Positions 1 to 7,403 of a DNA stretch of 64,000 bases are shown piece by piece; position 1 is the stretch's first letter, and each line of letters begins with the position of its first letter. The notes beneath the pieces are model-generated. The model was not told where the DNA came from. It ran no database searches and saw only the letters and a list, made by a program, of their open reading frames with translations. Both the position numbers and the translations under genes were made by a program. The stretch comes from Yeosuana aquiaggeris (GTDB lineage: Bacteria > Bacteroidota > Bacteroidia > Flavobacteriales > Flavobacteriaceae), in assembly GCF_044003965.1 (NCBI RefSeq), contig NZ_JBAWKC010000001.1, positions 558,001 through 622,000 on the forward strand. The letters run 5' to 3'.

Positions 1-1
1 A

Positions 2-1351
2 ATTCGATATGAAGGCGCAAATTTACGCTCGGCAGAATGGTATTACGGACCGCAACAATGGTTTATGGCCAACGCACAGATTACTAAATACAGCAGTCTC
101 TCTAATTTATATGATAAGGCCAAAGTCACTATGGCGTATCAAAACTTTCAGGAAAGCCGGGTAGATAGAGATTTTCAATCAGATATTAGAAATATCAGGG
201 AAGATGCGGTTGATGCCTATTCATTTAATTTAGACTTAGAAAAAAAATGGAGTCCTAAAACCCAATTTTTCTATGGTTTGGAATATGTATATAATAAGGT
301 AATGTCTCAAGGAGAGTTTGAAAATATTAGTACTAATACTTTAATGCCAACCGTATCAAGATATCCTAATGGTTCTGATTGGCAATCGGCTGCCATATAT
401 TCCAGTATAAAATATAAACCCAGTGCCAAATTTGTTTTTCAATCAGGCTTACGTTTCAATCATATTGTTTCAAAGGCCAATTACAAAGAGAACAATGTGT
501 TTTTGAACCTGCCTTTTGAATCTTCAAAGAATAGAGCGGGGGCATTTACGGGAACCGCCGGAATCAGCTGGTCCCCAAATGCCATTTTGCAATGGAAGCT
601 TAATGCCGCATCGGCTTTTAGAGCCCCCAATATTGATGATGTTGGAAAAGTGTTTGATTCAGAACCAGGTTCTGTAGTGGTTCCTAATGAGTTCTTAAAA
701 CCAGAATATGCCTATGGTGGTGATTTAGGCTTAAGGCTTAATTTTAGCAACCTATTAGTTTTTGATTTTAGTACATATTATACCTATTTAGACAATGCTT
801 TGGTGCGAAGAGATTATAGTTTAAATGGGGCTACTGACATTGTTTATGATGGTGAACTCAGTAATGTTCAGGCGATACAAAATGCAGCTAAAGCCTGGGT
901 TTATGGCTTTGAAGCCGGTATGGAACTCAACTTTAGCAAACAAGTAAAATTGACCTCACAATATAGTATTATTGGTGGTACTGAAGAAGATGATAGTGGT
1001 GCTGAAACCCCCTTACGACATGCTGCTCCAAATTTTGGAAATACGCATGTGGTTTGGAATGCCAAGGCTTTTAAAATTGACCTGTTCGCTAATTATAATA
1101 ATGAACTCTCTTATAATCAATTAGCGCCTTCTGAAGTTGAAAAGGATTATCTCTACGCTACTGATGTGAATGGAAATCCGTATGCACCATCATGGGTTAC
1201 GTTAAATATGAGAACGCAGTACCACTTAAATGATAGTACCACCATCACCGCAAGTTTAGAGAATATAACAGACCAACGTTATAAAACCTATTCATCTGGT
1301 ATTGCTGCGGCCGGAAGAAATTTTATTCTGGCTTTAAAATATAGTTTATAA
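2..1351 (+). CDS. TonB-dependent receptor, C-terminal part (5' end outside window)
   Basis: The reading frame is open from the first bases of the window, so the apparent ATG at 65 is internal and the true start lies upstream. The visible ~450 residues are alternating beta-strands of an outer-membrane barrel, with the typical run 'FRAPNIDDVGK', 'NEFLKPEYAYGGDLGLRL' and a C-terminus ending in aromatic strands (NFILALKYSL). This is the substrate-translocating barrel of a TonB-dependent receptor of the FepA/CirA/heme-receptor sort; the plug domain and any TonB box are not in view, so the ligand cannot be named. Its last ~49 bp have been copied downstream at 1726-1774. The convergent peptide gene at 1413-1499 ends 61 bp away. 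Confidence 0.85.
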   Translation: MRYEGANLRSAEWYYGPQQWFMANAQITKYSSLSNLYDKAKVTMAYQNFQESRVDRDFQSDIRNIREDAVDAYSFNLDLEKKWSPKTQFFYGLEYVYNKVMSQGEFENISTNTLMPTVSRYPNGSDWQSAAIYSSIKYKPSAKFVFQSGLRFNHIVSKANYKENNVFLNLPFESSKNRAGAFTGTAGISWSPNAILQWKLNAASAFRAPNIDDVGKVFDSEPGSVVVPNEFLKPEYAYGGDLGLRLNFSNLLVFDFSTYYTYLDNALVRRDYSLNGATDIVYDGELSNVQAIQNAAKAWVYGFEAGMELNFSKQVKLTSQYSIIGGTEEDDSGAETPLRHAAPNFGNTHVVWNAKAFKIDLFANYNNELSYNQLAPSEVEKDYLYATDVNGNPYAPSWVTLNMRTQYHLNDSTTITASLENITDQRYKTYSSGIAAAGRNFILALKYSL

Positions 1352-1354
1352 GCA

Positions 1355-1389
1355 TAAAAAAAGCCGAACTCTAGAATTTGAATTCGGCC
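1355..1389 (-). terminator. Rho-independent terminator of peptide gene 1
   Basis: Inverted repeat GCCGAA (1363-1368) / TTCGGC (1383-1388). Read on the minus strand the stem is followed by a run of seven T, so it fits termination of the peptide gene at 1413-1499. It may also stop the receptor transcript from the other side, but the plus-strand side lacks a T run. Confidence 0.65.
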
Positions 1390-1412
1390 TATAAATCTAC
1401 TAGTGTATTTTT

Positions 1413-1499
1413 TTATCTATGAATCGCATAAGACGCAGCAATAGCATGATCTTTTAACTCTTTCATAAATATTCTGAACTTTGTTTTGAATTCTTTCAT
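1413..1499 (-). CDS. 28-residue peptide, copy 1 of a tandem family
   Basis: ATG at 1499 to TAA at 1413. The product is a 28-residue, lysine/arginine-rich, probably helical peptide: N-terminal part MKEFKTKFRIFMKELKD and C-terminal motif HAIAASYAIHR. I do not recognise the family. The support for coding is comparative: two further ORFs (1836-1940 and 2015-2101) keep the same C-terminus and stop position, and copy 3 matches along the whole length with conservative changes (D/E, I/V, R/K). The gene has its own promoter-leader block upstream and a hairpin terminator just downstream, so it is a complete transcription unit. There is no cleavable signal sequence, no double-glycine leader and no cysteine. 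It could be a membrane-active or signalling peptide or a small regulator; function is unknown. Confidence 0.72.
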   Translation of the reverse strand: MKEFKTKFRIFMKELKDHAIAASYAIHR

Positions 1500-1725
1500 G
1501 GGGTTTTAATTTAAATTAGTAAAGTTTTATCGATAATTTTATTTAGTTTATCTGTTTATCTATGTTTTTTGCAGTGCTTGACAGTTTATCGATGTTTTAT
1601 ACATTTCAACATACTGTCAATCAACTACTTAACAAATATACGTTGATGTCTGATTTCCTTATAAAATATTTGTTTAAGGGTTTATATTTTTGTTGAATGG
1701 TATAGAAATGCCAAAAAATCGGGTG
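1500..1725 (-). promoter_or_regulatory. Promoter and long leader of peptide gene 1
   Basis: On the minus strand, TATATTTG (1640-1633) matches the Bacteroidota -7 box TAnnTTTG, giving an untranslated leader of about 125 nt before the ATG at 1499. No TTG (-33) is seen at normal spacing. The leader carries an 8 bp perfect inverted repeat TTGACAGT (1578-1585) / ACTGTCAA (1613-1620) and several GATAAA repeats. The whole block, up to about 1725, recurs in front of peptide copy 3 (2102-2328) at roughly 80 percent identity, with the -7 box at the same distance from the ATG. Confidence 0.55.
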
Positions 1726-1774
1726 TGCTGCGACCTGAAGAAATTTTATTCTGGCTTTAAAGTATAGTTTATAG
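1726..1774 (+). pseudogene. Duplicated 3' end of the TonB receptor gene
   Basis: Positions 1726-1774 repeat 1303-1351 (offset 423 bp) with a handful of substitutions, including the stop codon (TAA in the gene, TAG here). No upstream reading frame joins it, so it is a non-functional scrap carried along when the peptide gene and its flanks were duplicated. Confidence 0.8.
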
Positions 1775-1777
1775 GTA

Positions 1778-1813
1778 TAAAAAAAGCCGAACTCTAAAAT
1801 TAGACTTCGGCTT
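1778..1813 (-). terminator. Rho-independent terminator of peptide gene 2
   Basis: Perfect 8 bp stem AAGCCGAA (1784-1791) / TTCGGCTT (1806-1813), followed on the minus strand by a T run (1783-1778). It is a copy of the terminator at 1355-1389 and sits 22 bp past the stop codon of peptide gene 2. Confidence 0.72.
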
Positions 1814-1835
1814 GTAAAATTATTAAAGGATTTTT

Positions 1836-1940
1836 TTATCTATGAATCGCATAAGACGCAGCAATAGCGTGCTCTTTTATATCTCTGATAAAAAATTTGA
1901 TTTTTAGTATAATTTTTTTCAATAGTGTAATTTTTTTCAT
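1836..1940 (-). CDS. 34-residue peptide, copy 2 of a tandem family
   Basis: ATG at 1940 to TAA at 1836, 34 residues. The N-terminal half differs from copies 1 and 3: it starts MKKITLLKKIILKIKFF and is strongly basic and hydrophobic. The last 16 residues (IRDIKE followed by HAIAASYAIHR, one short linker) match the other copies. So the N-terminus is free to vary while the C-terminal 11 residues are fixed, which suggests the C-terminus carries the function. No -7 box is seen in the 74 nt between copy 3 and this gene, so it may be read from the copy 3 promoter; a weak hairpin around 1966-1985 lies between them. A terminator follows at 1778-1813. Confidence 0.68.
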   Translation of the reverse strand: MKKITLLKKIILKIKFFIRDIKEHAIAASYAIHR

Positions 1941-2014
1941 GGTATTATTATTTTGGTTAGTAGACTTTAAAACTGAGGGGAGTTTTTCTTTTAAATTAAA
2001 TCGCTTTAATTTTT

Positions 2015-2101
2015 TTATCTATGAATCGCATAAGATGCTGCAACAGCGTGCTCTTTTAACTCTTTCATAAATAATTTGAACTTTGTTTTGAATTCTTGCA
2101 T
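2015..2101 (-). CDS. 28-residue peptide, copy 3 of a tandem family
   Basis: ATG at 2101 to TAA at 2015, 28 residues, aligning without gaps to copy 1. Differences are mostly conservative (K for R, E for D, V for I; second residue Q for E). The C-terminus is HAVAASYAIHR. Several changes are synonymous or conservative at the DNA level (for example GCT GTT GCA GCA against GCT ATT GCT GCG), a pattern that argues for selection on the protein. It has its own promoter and ~125 nt leader (2102-2328). It is the first of the three in the direction of transcription and may be co-transcribed with copy 2. Family and function not recognised. Confidence 0.7.
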   Translation of the reverse strand: MQEFKTKFKLFMKELKEHAVAASYAIHR

Positions 2102-2328
2102 GGGGTTATAATTTAAATTAGTAAAATTTTATCGGCTTTTTTTACATGGTTTGTCCACTTATCCATGTTTTTTGCAGTGTGTTACAGTTTATCGAAGTTT
2201 TTTACATTTCAACATACTGGCAATCAACTACTTAACAAATATACGTTGATATCTTATTTCCTTATAAAAAATTTGTTTAATGGTCTATATTTTTGTTGAA
2301 TGGCCTAAAAATGCCAAAAAATCGGGTG
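2102..2328 (-). promoter_or_regulatory. Promoter and long leader of peptide gene 3
   Basis: Near-copy of 1500-1725. The minus-strand -7 box TATATTTG lies at 2243-2236, again about 134 nt from the ATG. The inverted repeat present in the copy 1 leader is only partly kept here (second arm ACTGGCAA, first arm changed to TTACAGT). Identity extends to about 2328 and then stops, which marks the edge of the duplicated unit. A plus-strand TATTTTTG in the conserved part (also at 1685-1692) could be a divergent promoter, but I would not rely on it. Confidence 0.5.
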
Positions 2329-2405
2329 TATGGATGTCTTGACTTTTGATTTTGAATTTGAGGTAGGGATAGTTTGGTAAAAGAGCATCAATCTTAAAAT
2401 AACCT

Positions 2406-2496
2406 TCATTACGGGACAGAGCGTAAAGAAAATGTATAGCATACATTTTTAGTGAATGGGCCAGCTGGCGCGGTGTAAAAACAAAGAAGTAATCTT
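2406..2496. repeat. 91 bp intergenic repeat, copy A
   Basis: Positions 2406-2496 and 2556-2646 are the same ~91 bp sequence with about six differences. It runs from TCATTACGGGACAGAGCG to GAAGTAATCTT and holds a palindrome around AATGTAT-GCATACATT. It is richer in G+C than its surroundings and has no reading frame worth naming. Confidence 0.8.
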
Positions 2497-2515
2497 TTTG
2501 CTAGGAGTTCGTGTC

Positions 2516-2547
2516 ATAAGATTGCTTCGCTTCGCTCGCAATGACGT
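2516..2547. repeat. REP-like element (GCAATGACG type)
   Basis: AAGATTGCTTCGCTTCGCTC followed by GCAATGACG, that is, on the other strand CGTCATTGCGAG plus GAAGCAATCTT. Short elements with these ends are common between genes in many bacteria, including Flavobacteriaceae. It separates the two 91 bp repeats. Confidence 0.65.
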
Positions 2548-2555
2548 TTTATTCG

Positions 2556-2646
2556 TCATTACGGGACAGAGCGTAAAGAAAATGTATGGCATACATTTTT
2601 AGTGAATGGGCCAGACGGCGCGGTGTAAAAGCACTGAAGTAATCTT
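2556..2646. repeat. 91 bp intergenic repeat, copy B
   Basis: Second copy of the repeat at 2406-2496, exactly 150 bp further on, including the TCATTACGGG start and the central ATGTATGGCATACAT palindrome. Confidence 0.8.
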
Positions 2647-2688
2647 ACTAATAGGAACTCAAAATGTTTTCAGGTAAGCGATGGGCAG

Positions 2689-2759
2689 ATTGCTTCACAG
2701 CTTCGCTGCTACCTTCTAAACAAAATATATTTTGTTTCTCGGTAATACTCGCAATGACC
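2689..2759. repeat. REP-like element interrupted by a palindrome
   Basis: Has the same ends as the element at 2516-2547 (AGATTGCTTC ... CTCGCAATGACC) but with ~45 bp in the middle, including a perfect 20 bp palindrome at 2718-2737 (two arms AAACAAAATA / TATTTTGTTT). It ends at the stop codon of the minus-strand gene at 2762, for which the hairpin may act as a terminator. Confidence 0.6.
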
Positions 2760-2761
2760 TA

Positions 2762-5161
2762 TTATTTCTTAATAGCCTTTTTAGTAACTAATGCCCCGTT
2801 AGATAAGGCCACTTTAGCAATAAACACCGAATGCTTTAAGTTAGACAGGTTATAGGTTTCCTTATTATGACTGCCTTCCAGCTGATAGAGTTGTCTGCCC
2901 AATAGATCATAAATGGTAACGGTTTTAATGTTGAGGTTACCGGATGCTTTAAAGGTGACACGCGTATCATCTAGCTGTATAATTTGAACGGTATTAGCGT
3001 CTAAATCAAAAGTATCTGCAGATAAGGCCTGTGCATTAAACACAATTTCAAAACGGTTTGTAAACTCCCCGACTTCTGAAATAAAGGTATAATCAGACTC
3101 TGATAAATCGTGTATTGTATTTAATAAATTATCTTTTAAATACACCTTATTATTTTTTAGAAAATCACCTTGTACATACGGAACAGAGAGTTTGTATAAA
3201 GTAGCAACGTCTATTTTGGTATCAAAGCCAAGAGGAATGACTTCGTTTTCATTAAGACTGCTTTCCGCTTTTCCTTGAATAACAAACTTGGTGTCAGAAT
3301 CAGGGATGTTTGTATATAAAATAGCCGGAGCATCTGAAGACAGATATTTAGGGGCATCAAAGGCGACACCATCATAATTATTAGTAGCTATATTTAAATA
3401 GCCAACTAAAATCTGGTTAAATACGCCATTATCAGAGGTTAAATTAACCCATAGTTTATTGGAGGACGCAGCCGTTTTACCCTTGATATTTGAATTCTTA
3501 AAAAACTGACTGTTACTGGTTTCATCAGCCATTTTCATTGTATTAGTAAAGCGAACTTCGCCTTGAGTTATATTGTTTCCAATATCTGTCCCTGGAACAT
3601 CAATACCTTCAGCATATGAAACAAAAAAGCCCTGTCCGGAAGGAATGTATGCTTCTGGCTCTTGATTAGGTTCTGACACCGTGGGTTCAACTACTATAAC
3701 AGAACCAACTAAATTTATACTTGCATAATCATCTCTGCTATAACTAGAACCATAATTTCCATTATTTAAAGGATTAGCTGCCGTATTATGTGTCCACAGG
3801 TAAATAACACCATCTATAGTGCCTGTATCGTTTAAGGCAACATCATAAAAATTTTCTAATAAAAAGGCTTCGGCATTAATGGCAGAAGGATAGGGGTTTC
3901 CTATTAAATTCCAATTAGCATCACCATCGAATTCGTCATTTCTAAAAATATCTACAGTAATGTCTCCGGTATTGAATGTGCCTGAAAACACAGCGGTATC
4001 TGTATAGGCGCTTCCAGGAGTATATGGCTCTTCTGGTGGAGCCGCAGCTATCACATAACCACGCCCAACATCCATTGGACCGCTGTAAATAATCTGCCAA
4101 TCATTAATGTCGTCATCTAAACCATCAGGTTCTTCAATTAAAGTCCCCTTTTTGTATTTATCTACATAATTCTCTGCAACATATTCAAAACGTCTGTTAC
4201 CGTAAGAGTTTGGAAAAACCGTTGCAATCTCTGCGCTTGCTACCGGAGAACTCCAATACACATAATGCAGTTCAGCATCATTGTACTCACGGGTTGTTTT
4301 ATTTACAGTACCCGTTCCTGTAAAAATATTGCCATACTGTACAAAATTACCCTGAGTTTCAACAATTAATTCGCCATCAACAATGACATCATTTTCAACT
4401 TTAACAAAAGATCCGTTACCAACAGTTAAGCTAACGCCTGCATTAATAGTTAAACTACATGTTGAAATGTTTCCGTTTACCGATGTGTCATAATCTTCAG
4501 CAATAATAGCCTCTCTGTTATTTGGTCCGCCAGGACGATCCCAATCTCCAGCAATCCAAGTAGTGGTAAAATAACAAGGTATTTCAGAAACAGAACCATT
4601 AAAAGTAAAATTATTTATACTATAGTCCCCTGGGTTTGATCTTGCATTATATCCATAAAATCTAAAAGTTATTGGAGTAGTAATATTTTGGTAGGGAAGG
4701 CCAGATAAATTAATAGTGGCCCCAGTAGCAGTTGGAGTACCTATAGGTGCAACAAACCCATCTACACTACTTCGAAACTGAAACGATGCAGGACCGTTAC
4801 CATTAGAAGCAATTCCGGTATAAACAAAATTTACAAAATCTATTTCATAACCAGCATTTGGTGTAATTGTAAATTCAAAATACTTATCAAGAGTAACTGA
4901 AGTTAAAAGACCCCAACTACTTGCATTATATGCGTTATTAGTAGAGACACCAGTTACTCCAGGTCCTATTCCAATACCGGATACTGTAATATTTGGGTCT
5001 ATTGTTTGTCCTGTTGTATAAGGAGTACCAAGAATGGGCAAAATGGCTGTTCCCGTAATGGGGTTTGTAAATATGCTTTGCCCAAACCCAAAGTGTATAG
5101 TGCCAAAAAAGACTATTAAAAACGAAAGGGATTTTATAAAAGTAGATTTTGCATGCATCAT
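2762..5161 (-). CDS. Secreted protein with T9SS type A sorting domain
   Basis: 799 residues. An N-terminal signal peptide (hydrophobic run ending near FGFGQ) sends it through Sec; the last ~75 residues form the type A sorting domain of the type IX secretion system, with the motif VTIYDLLGRQLYQLEG, then NLSNLKHSVFIAKV and a final basic KKAIKK. Between them is a large Ser/Thr/Asn-rich region with beta-sandwich character: a ~180-residue domain after the signal peptide, then a region of the kind that precedes sorting domains in Flavobacteriaceae (DWDRPGGPNNREAII, GNPYPSAINAEAFL). No catalytic motif was recognised. It is expected at the cell surface or in the medium. It is transcribed away from recX, with 65 bp between the two starts. 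Confidence 0.82.
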   Translation of the reverse strand: MMHAKSTFIKSLSFLIVFFGTIHFGFGQSIFTNPITGTAILPILGTPYTTGQTIDPNITVSGIGIGPGVTGVSTNNAYNASSWGLLTSVTLDKYFEFTITPNAGYEIDFVNFVYTGIASNGNGPASFQFRSSVDGFVAPIGTPTATGATINLSGLPYQNITTPITFRFYGYNARSNPGDYSINNFTFNGSVSEIPCYFTTTWIAGDWDRPGGPNNREAIIAEDYDTSVNGNISTCSLTINAGVSLTVGNGSFVKVENDVIVDGELIVETQGNFVQYGNIFTGTGTVNKTTREYNDAELHYVYWSSPVASAEIATVFPNSYGNRRFEYVAENYVDKYKKGTLIEEPDGLDDDINDWQIIYSGPMDVGRGYVIAAAPPEEPYTPGSAYTDTAVFSGTFNTGDITVDIFRNDEFDGDANWNLIGNPYPSAINAEAFLLENFYDVALNDTGTIDGVIYLWTHNTAANPLNNGNYGSSYSRDDYASINLVGSVIVVEPTVSEPNQEPEAYIPSGQGFFVSYAEGIDVPGTDIGNNITQGEVRFTNTMKMADETSNSQFFKNSNIKGKTAASSNKLWVNLTSDNGVFNQILVGYLNIATNNYDGVAFDAPKYLSSDAPAILYTNIPDSDTKFVIQGKAESSLNENEVIPLGFDTKIDVATLYKLSVPYVQGDFLKNNKVYLKDNLLNTIHDLSESDYTFISEVGEFTNRFEIVFNAQALSADTFDLDANTVQIIQLDDTRVTFKASGNLNIKTVTIYDLLGRQLYQLEGSHNKETYNLSNLKHSVFIAKVALSNGALVTKKAIKK

Positions 5162-5214
5162 TGTTAAATTTAAAATTTGGGGTTTTAACTATGTAAAGTT
5201 AATAATTCAATTGT

Positions 5215-5222
5215 TATTTTTG
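5215..5222 (+). promoter_or_regulatory. -7 promoter box of recX
   Basis: TATTTTTG matches TAnnTTTG and ends only 4 nt before the ATG at 5227, so the transcript would start at or very near the start codon. No TTG at -33 spacing. Confidence 0.4.
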
Positions 5223-5226
5223 GAGT

Positions 5227-5700
5227 ATGCAACCCAAAAAAACATATACCGTACAAGAAGCCACCAGCAAACTGGAGTCTTATTGCGCGTATCAAGAACG
5301 TAGCCATCAAGAGGTTAGGCAAAAACTAACCAATATGTTTATGATTCCTGAGGCTATTGACACCATAATAGTGCACCTTTTAAATCATAATTTTCTTAAT
5401 GAAGAACGTTTTGCCAAAACATATGTAAGTGGCAAGTTCAAAATTAAGGCTTGGGGCCGTAACCGTTTAGCTTTTCAATTAAAGCAAAAAGGTGTGGGTA
5501 AAGTTAATATAAAAATGGCACTTGAAGAAATTACTGACGAAGATTATATCAGGGTTTTTAATGATTTAGCAGAGAAAAGAGTCTCTAGTATCAAGGAAAC
5601 CAATAAGTTAAAGAAAAAAAAGAAGTTTATCGACTACTTTTTATACCGTGGCTGGGAAAGCCATTTGGTGTATGAAAAAGCTAATGAATTGATAAAATAA
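5227..5700 (+). CDS. recX: RecX family regulatory protein
   Basis: 157 residues, the normal size for RecX. The protein is helical and basic, with the tandem three-helix pattern of the family: YCAYQERSHQEVRQKL near residues 19-34, LNEERFAKTYVSGK near 57-70, and KAWGRNRLAFQLKQKGV near 73-89. RecX binds RecA filaments in the groove and limits RecA ATPase and strand-exchange activity. In many bacteria recX lies next to recA; here it is alone, between a T9SS cargo gene and a convergent barrel-protein gene. A strong bidirectional hairpin follows. The ATG chosen is the first in frame and lies just behind a good -7 box. Confidence 0.88.
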   Translation: MQPKKTYTVQEATSKLESYCAYQERSHQEVRQKLTNMFMIPEAIDTIIVHLLNHNFLNEERFAKTYVSGKFKIKAWGRNRLAFQLKQKGVGKVNIKMALEEITDEDYIRVFNDLAEKRVSSIKETNKLKKKKKFIDYFLYRGWESHLVYEKANELIK

Positions 5701-5708
5701 GCCTGTAA

Positions 5709-5744
5709 AAAAGCGGAAACAGCATCTATACCATTTCCGCTTTT
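5709..5744. terminator. Bidirectional terminator between recX and the barrel gene
   Basis: Perfect 11 bp stem AAAAGCGGAAA (5709-5719) / TTTCCGCTTTT (5734-5744). It gives T-rich ends on both strands and lies between two convergent genes. Confidence 0.8.
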
Positions 5745-5763
5745 AATATTATAAAGCCTGCTT

Positions 5764-6261
5764 TTACAAACTAAAAGAAGCCCCAATATTTACAGTAAAC
5801 TGATTGAATAATTCTTGGCCCGGAGTTAAAACACCCGTGTCATATTTTGCAAGAGGGACATTAAATTCAGTGTACACACCGAAGCCCTCTGTAAAGAAAT
5901 AACGCAGACCTAAATGACCGCCAAAGTTTTTAAGGCTCAGGTCTAAACCAGGGTAAATATCAAAATTTTCATCAATATTAACCACATTGCCTAAATGGGC
6001 ATTAAAACGGACCTTGGCATCAAAACGGTCACCAAAAGTAGCGTCAATGGCATTATCATTTTTTATGCCTAAAGCATAGGAACCTGATACGCCTATAGAG
6101 ATGTTTTCACCTAAACCATAGTCAAAGCTCACGTTGATTCCGGTGGCATTGTTTTGTAAACTGGTACCCACCTGAAATTTATTATCTGTGTTGCCTTTAA
6201 ACGCTTGTGCATGACTAAGAGAGACACTAAGAATAGCGACTAATAAAATTAATTTTTTCAT
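5764..6261 (-). CDS. Small outer-membrane beta-barrel-like protein (DUF6646-like)
   Basis: 165 residues with a clear signal peptide (MKKLILLVAILSVSLSHAQA) and then alternating strands ending in the C-terminal aromatic signature of outer-membrane barrels (FTVNIGASFSL). Features such as KFQVGTSLQNNATGI, DLSLKNFGGHLGLRYFF and FGVYTEFNVPLAKY resemble a small Flavobacteriaceae family I recall as DUF6646; that name is from memory and not checked. At this size an eight-stranded barrel is plausible. No ligand or enzyme motif is visible. It stands alone, facing recX. Confidence 0.7.
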   Translation of the reverse strand: MKKLILLVAILSVSLSHAQAFKGNTDNKFQVGTSLQNNATGINVSFDYGLGENISIGVSGSYALGIKNDNAIDATFGDRFDAKVRFNAHLGNVVNIDENFDIYPGLDLSLKNFGGHLGLRYFFTEGFGVYTEFNVPLAKYDTGVLTPGQELFNQFTVNIGASFSL

Positions 6262-6464
6262 CTTTTTGTTTTTTAATGATAAAATGCCATTTGCAAAGTA
6301 AGCGGGTTGGGTTTAACAACATTGTTAGCTCTGCCCATAGCACGATTTGAGTTTAAAATTAGTTGGCAAATATATTACAAGTTTTGATATAATATGAGTT
6401 TAAAAACCAGGAGATTTCTTAAAATACCTAAAACAGGCAAATCAACCGATTAAATAAGAGTTGC

Positions 6465-7337
6465 TTATACAGCAATCCCATTTTTTTTATGGGTTCTAAT
6501 AATGGCCTGTTGGTTTTTCCAGTCAATCCATTCTTGCCCTTTTAGGCGTCTCATGGCGTTATCAAAATGGCGCATAATAAACAGGTTGTAAATGGCTTTG
6601 GATAAGTTTTTAGGGTTTCTTGGAATGCCGCGTAAGCTTAAAGAAAATCCGGGTGTGATATAGCGCATATAATGCCAGTAACCTTCGGGCATATATAACA
6701 CTTCACCATGATTGAGTTCTGTTTTAAAGCCTTTTGCTTTTGCCAGTAAAGGCCATTTTTCAAGATCAGGCTTGGCAAAATCAATATCTTCTCTGGTAAT
6801 TAAAGAGTGTGGTACTTTATACAAATAATCATTCTGGTTCTGGTCAAACAGGATAATTTGTTTGCTGCCTTCAAAATGGAAATGAAAAATATTAGCGAGA
6901 TCAATATCATAATGCATAAAGGTGTAAGAATCACGTCCGCCAAAAAATAACATAGGAATATCTTTCATAAGACGTAAACCAAGATCTGGAAAGCTAATAT
7001 CTTTTTGAAGCTCAGGGATTTCCTTGAGGGCGTTCCATAAAAAAATACGGTATCTGGTAGGCTCACGCTTCAACAAATCAATATAATCGCTCATTTTCAT
7101 TGTAGCATGCGCTTCATTAAACCCGTCTTTGTAATCTACAGGGCGGTCATCATATAAAGGAATAGTTATATGGCCGGCAACGGTTTTCATGTAGTCTAAA
7201 TTCCATTTTTTGTAGGCAGGCCAGTCGTCAATATAACGCTCAATCACCACAGGCTTTTGTGGCTTAAAATAATGGGTTATAAAGTCGTCTTTACTAATGG
7301 TCTTAACACGAGGAATGTCTTGTAGGTTCAATGTCAT
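6465..7337 (-). CDS. Cupin-like (JmjC) domain protein
   Basis: 290 residues, no signal peptide, so cytoplasmic. The fold is that of JmjC/cupin_8 Fe(II)- and 2-oxoglutarate-dependent oxygenases. The iron triad is visible: H142 and D144 in MHYDID, and H222 in PEGYWHYM. K159 in FEGSKQIILF is at the place where these enzymes bind 2-oxoglutarate. Early residues include the family hallmark KPVVIERYIDDWPAYKKW. Family members hydroxylate proteins, including ribosomal proteins, but the substrate here cannot be told. The C-terminal ~60 residues are helical and basic (NAMRRLKGQEWIDWKNQQ), perhaps a dimerisation or substrate-binding part. No operon partner is evident. Confidence 0.8.
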   Translation of the reverse strand: MTLNLQDIPRVKTISKDDFITHYFKPQKPVVIERYIDDWPAYKKWNLDYMKTVAGHITIPLYDDRPVDYKDGFNEAHATMKMSDYIDLLKREPTRYRIFLWNALKEIPELQKDISFPDLGLRLMKDIPMLFFGGRDSYTFMHYDIDLANIFHFHFEGSKQIILFDQNQNDYLYKVPHSLITREDIDFAKPDLEKWPLLAKAKGFKTELNHGEVLYMPEGYWHYMRYITPGFSLSLRGIPRNPKNLSKAIYNLFIMRHFDNAMRRLKGQEWIDWKNQQAIIRTHKKNGIAV

Positions 7338-7403
7338 GGACGCTGTATTACTAGTTCAAAGTTAAGAAAAGCTTCTGAAATTTGAAATAGTATTTTGTGC
7401 GTT

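Noticed and set aside
1355..2330. Repeats of the peptide locus as a CRISPR array
   Set aside because: Units are hundreds of bases long, diverged, and contain ORFs and terminators; no short identical repeats with regular spacers and no cas genes.
2406..2760. Insertion sequence
   Set aside because: No transposase frame between or next to the repeats; they are too short for an IS.
2664..2855. 63-codon plus-strand ORF
   Set aside because: It runs through the REP-like element and into the antisense strand of the T9SS gene; composition and translated sequence show no protein features.
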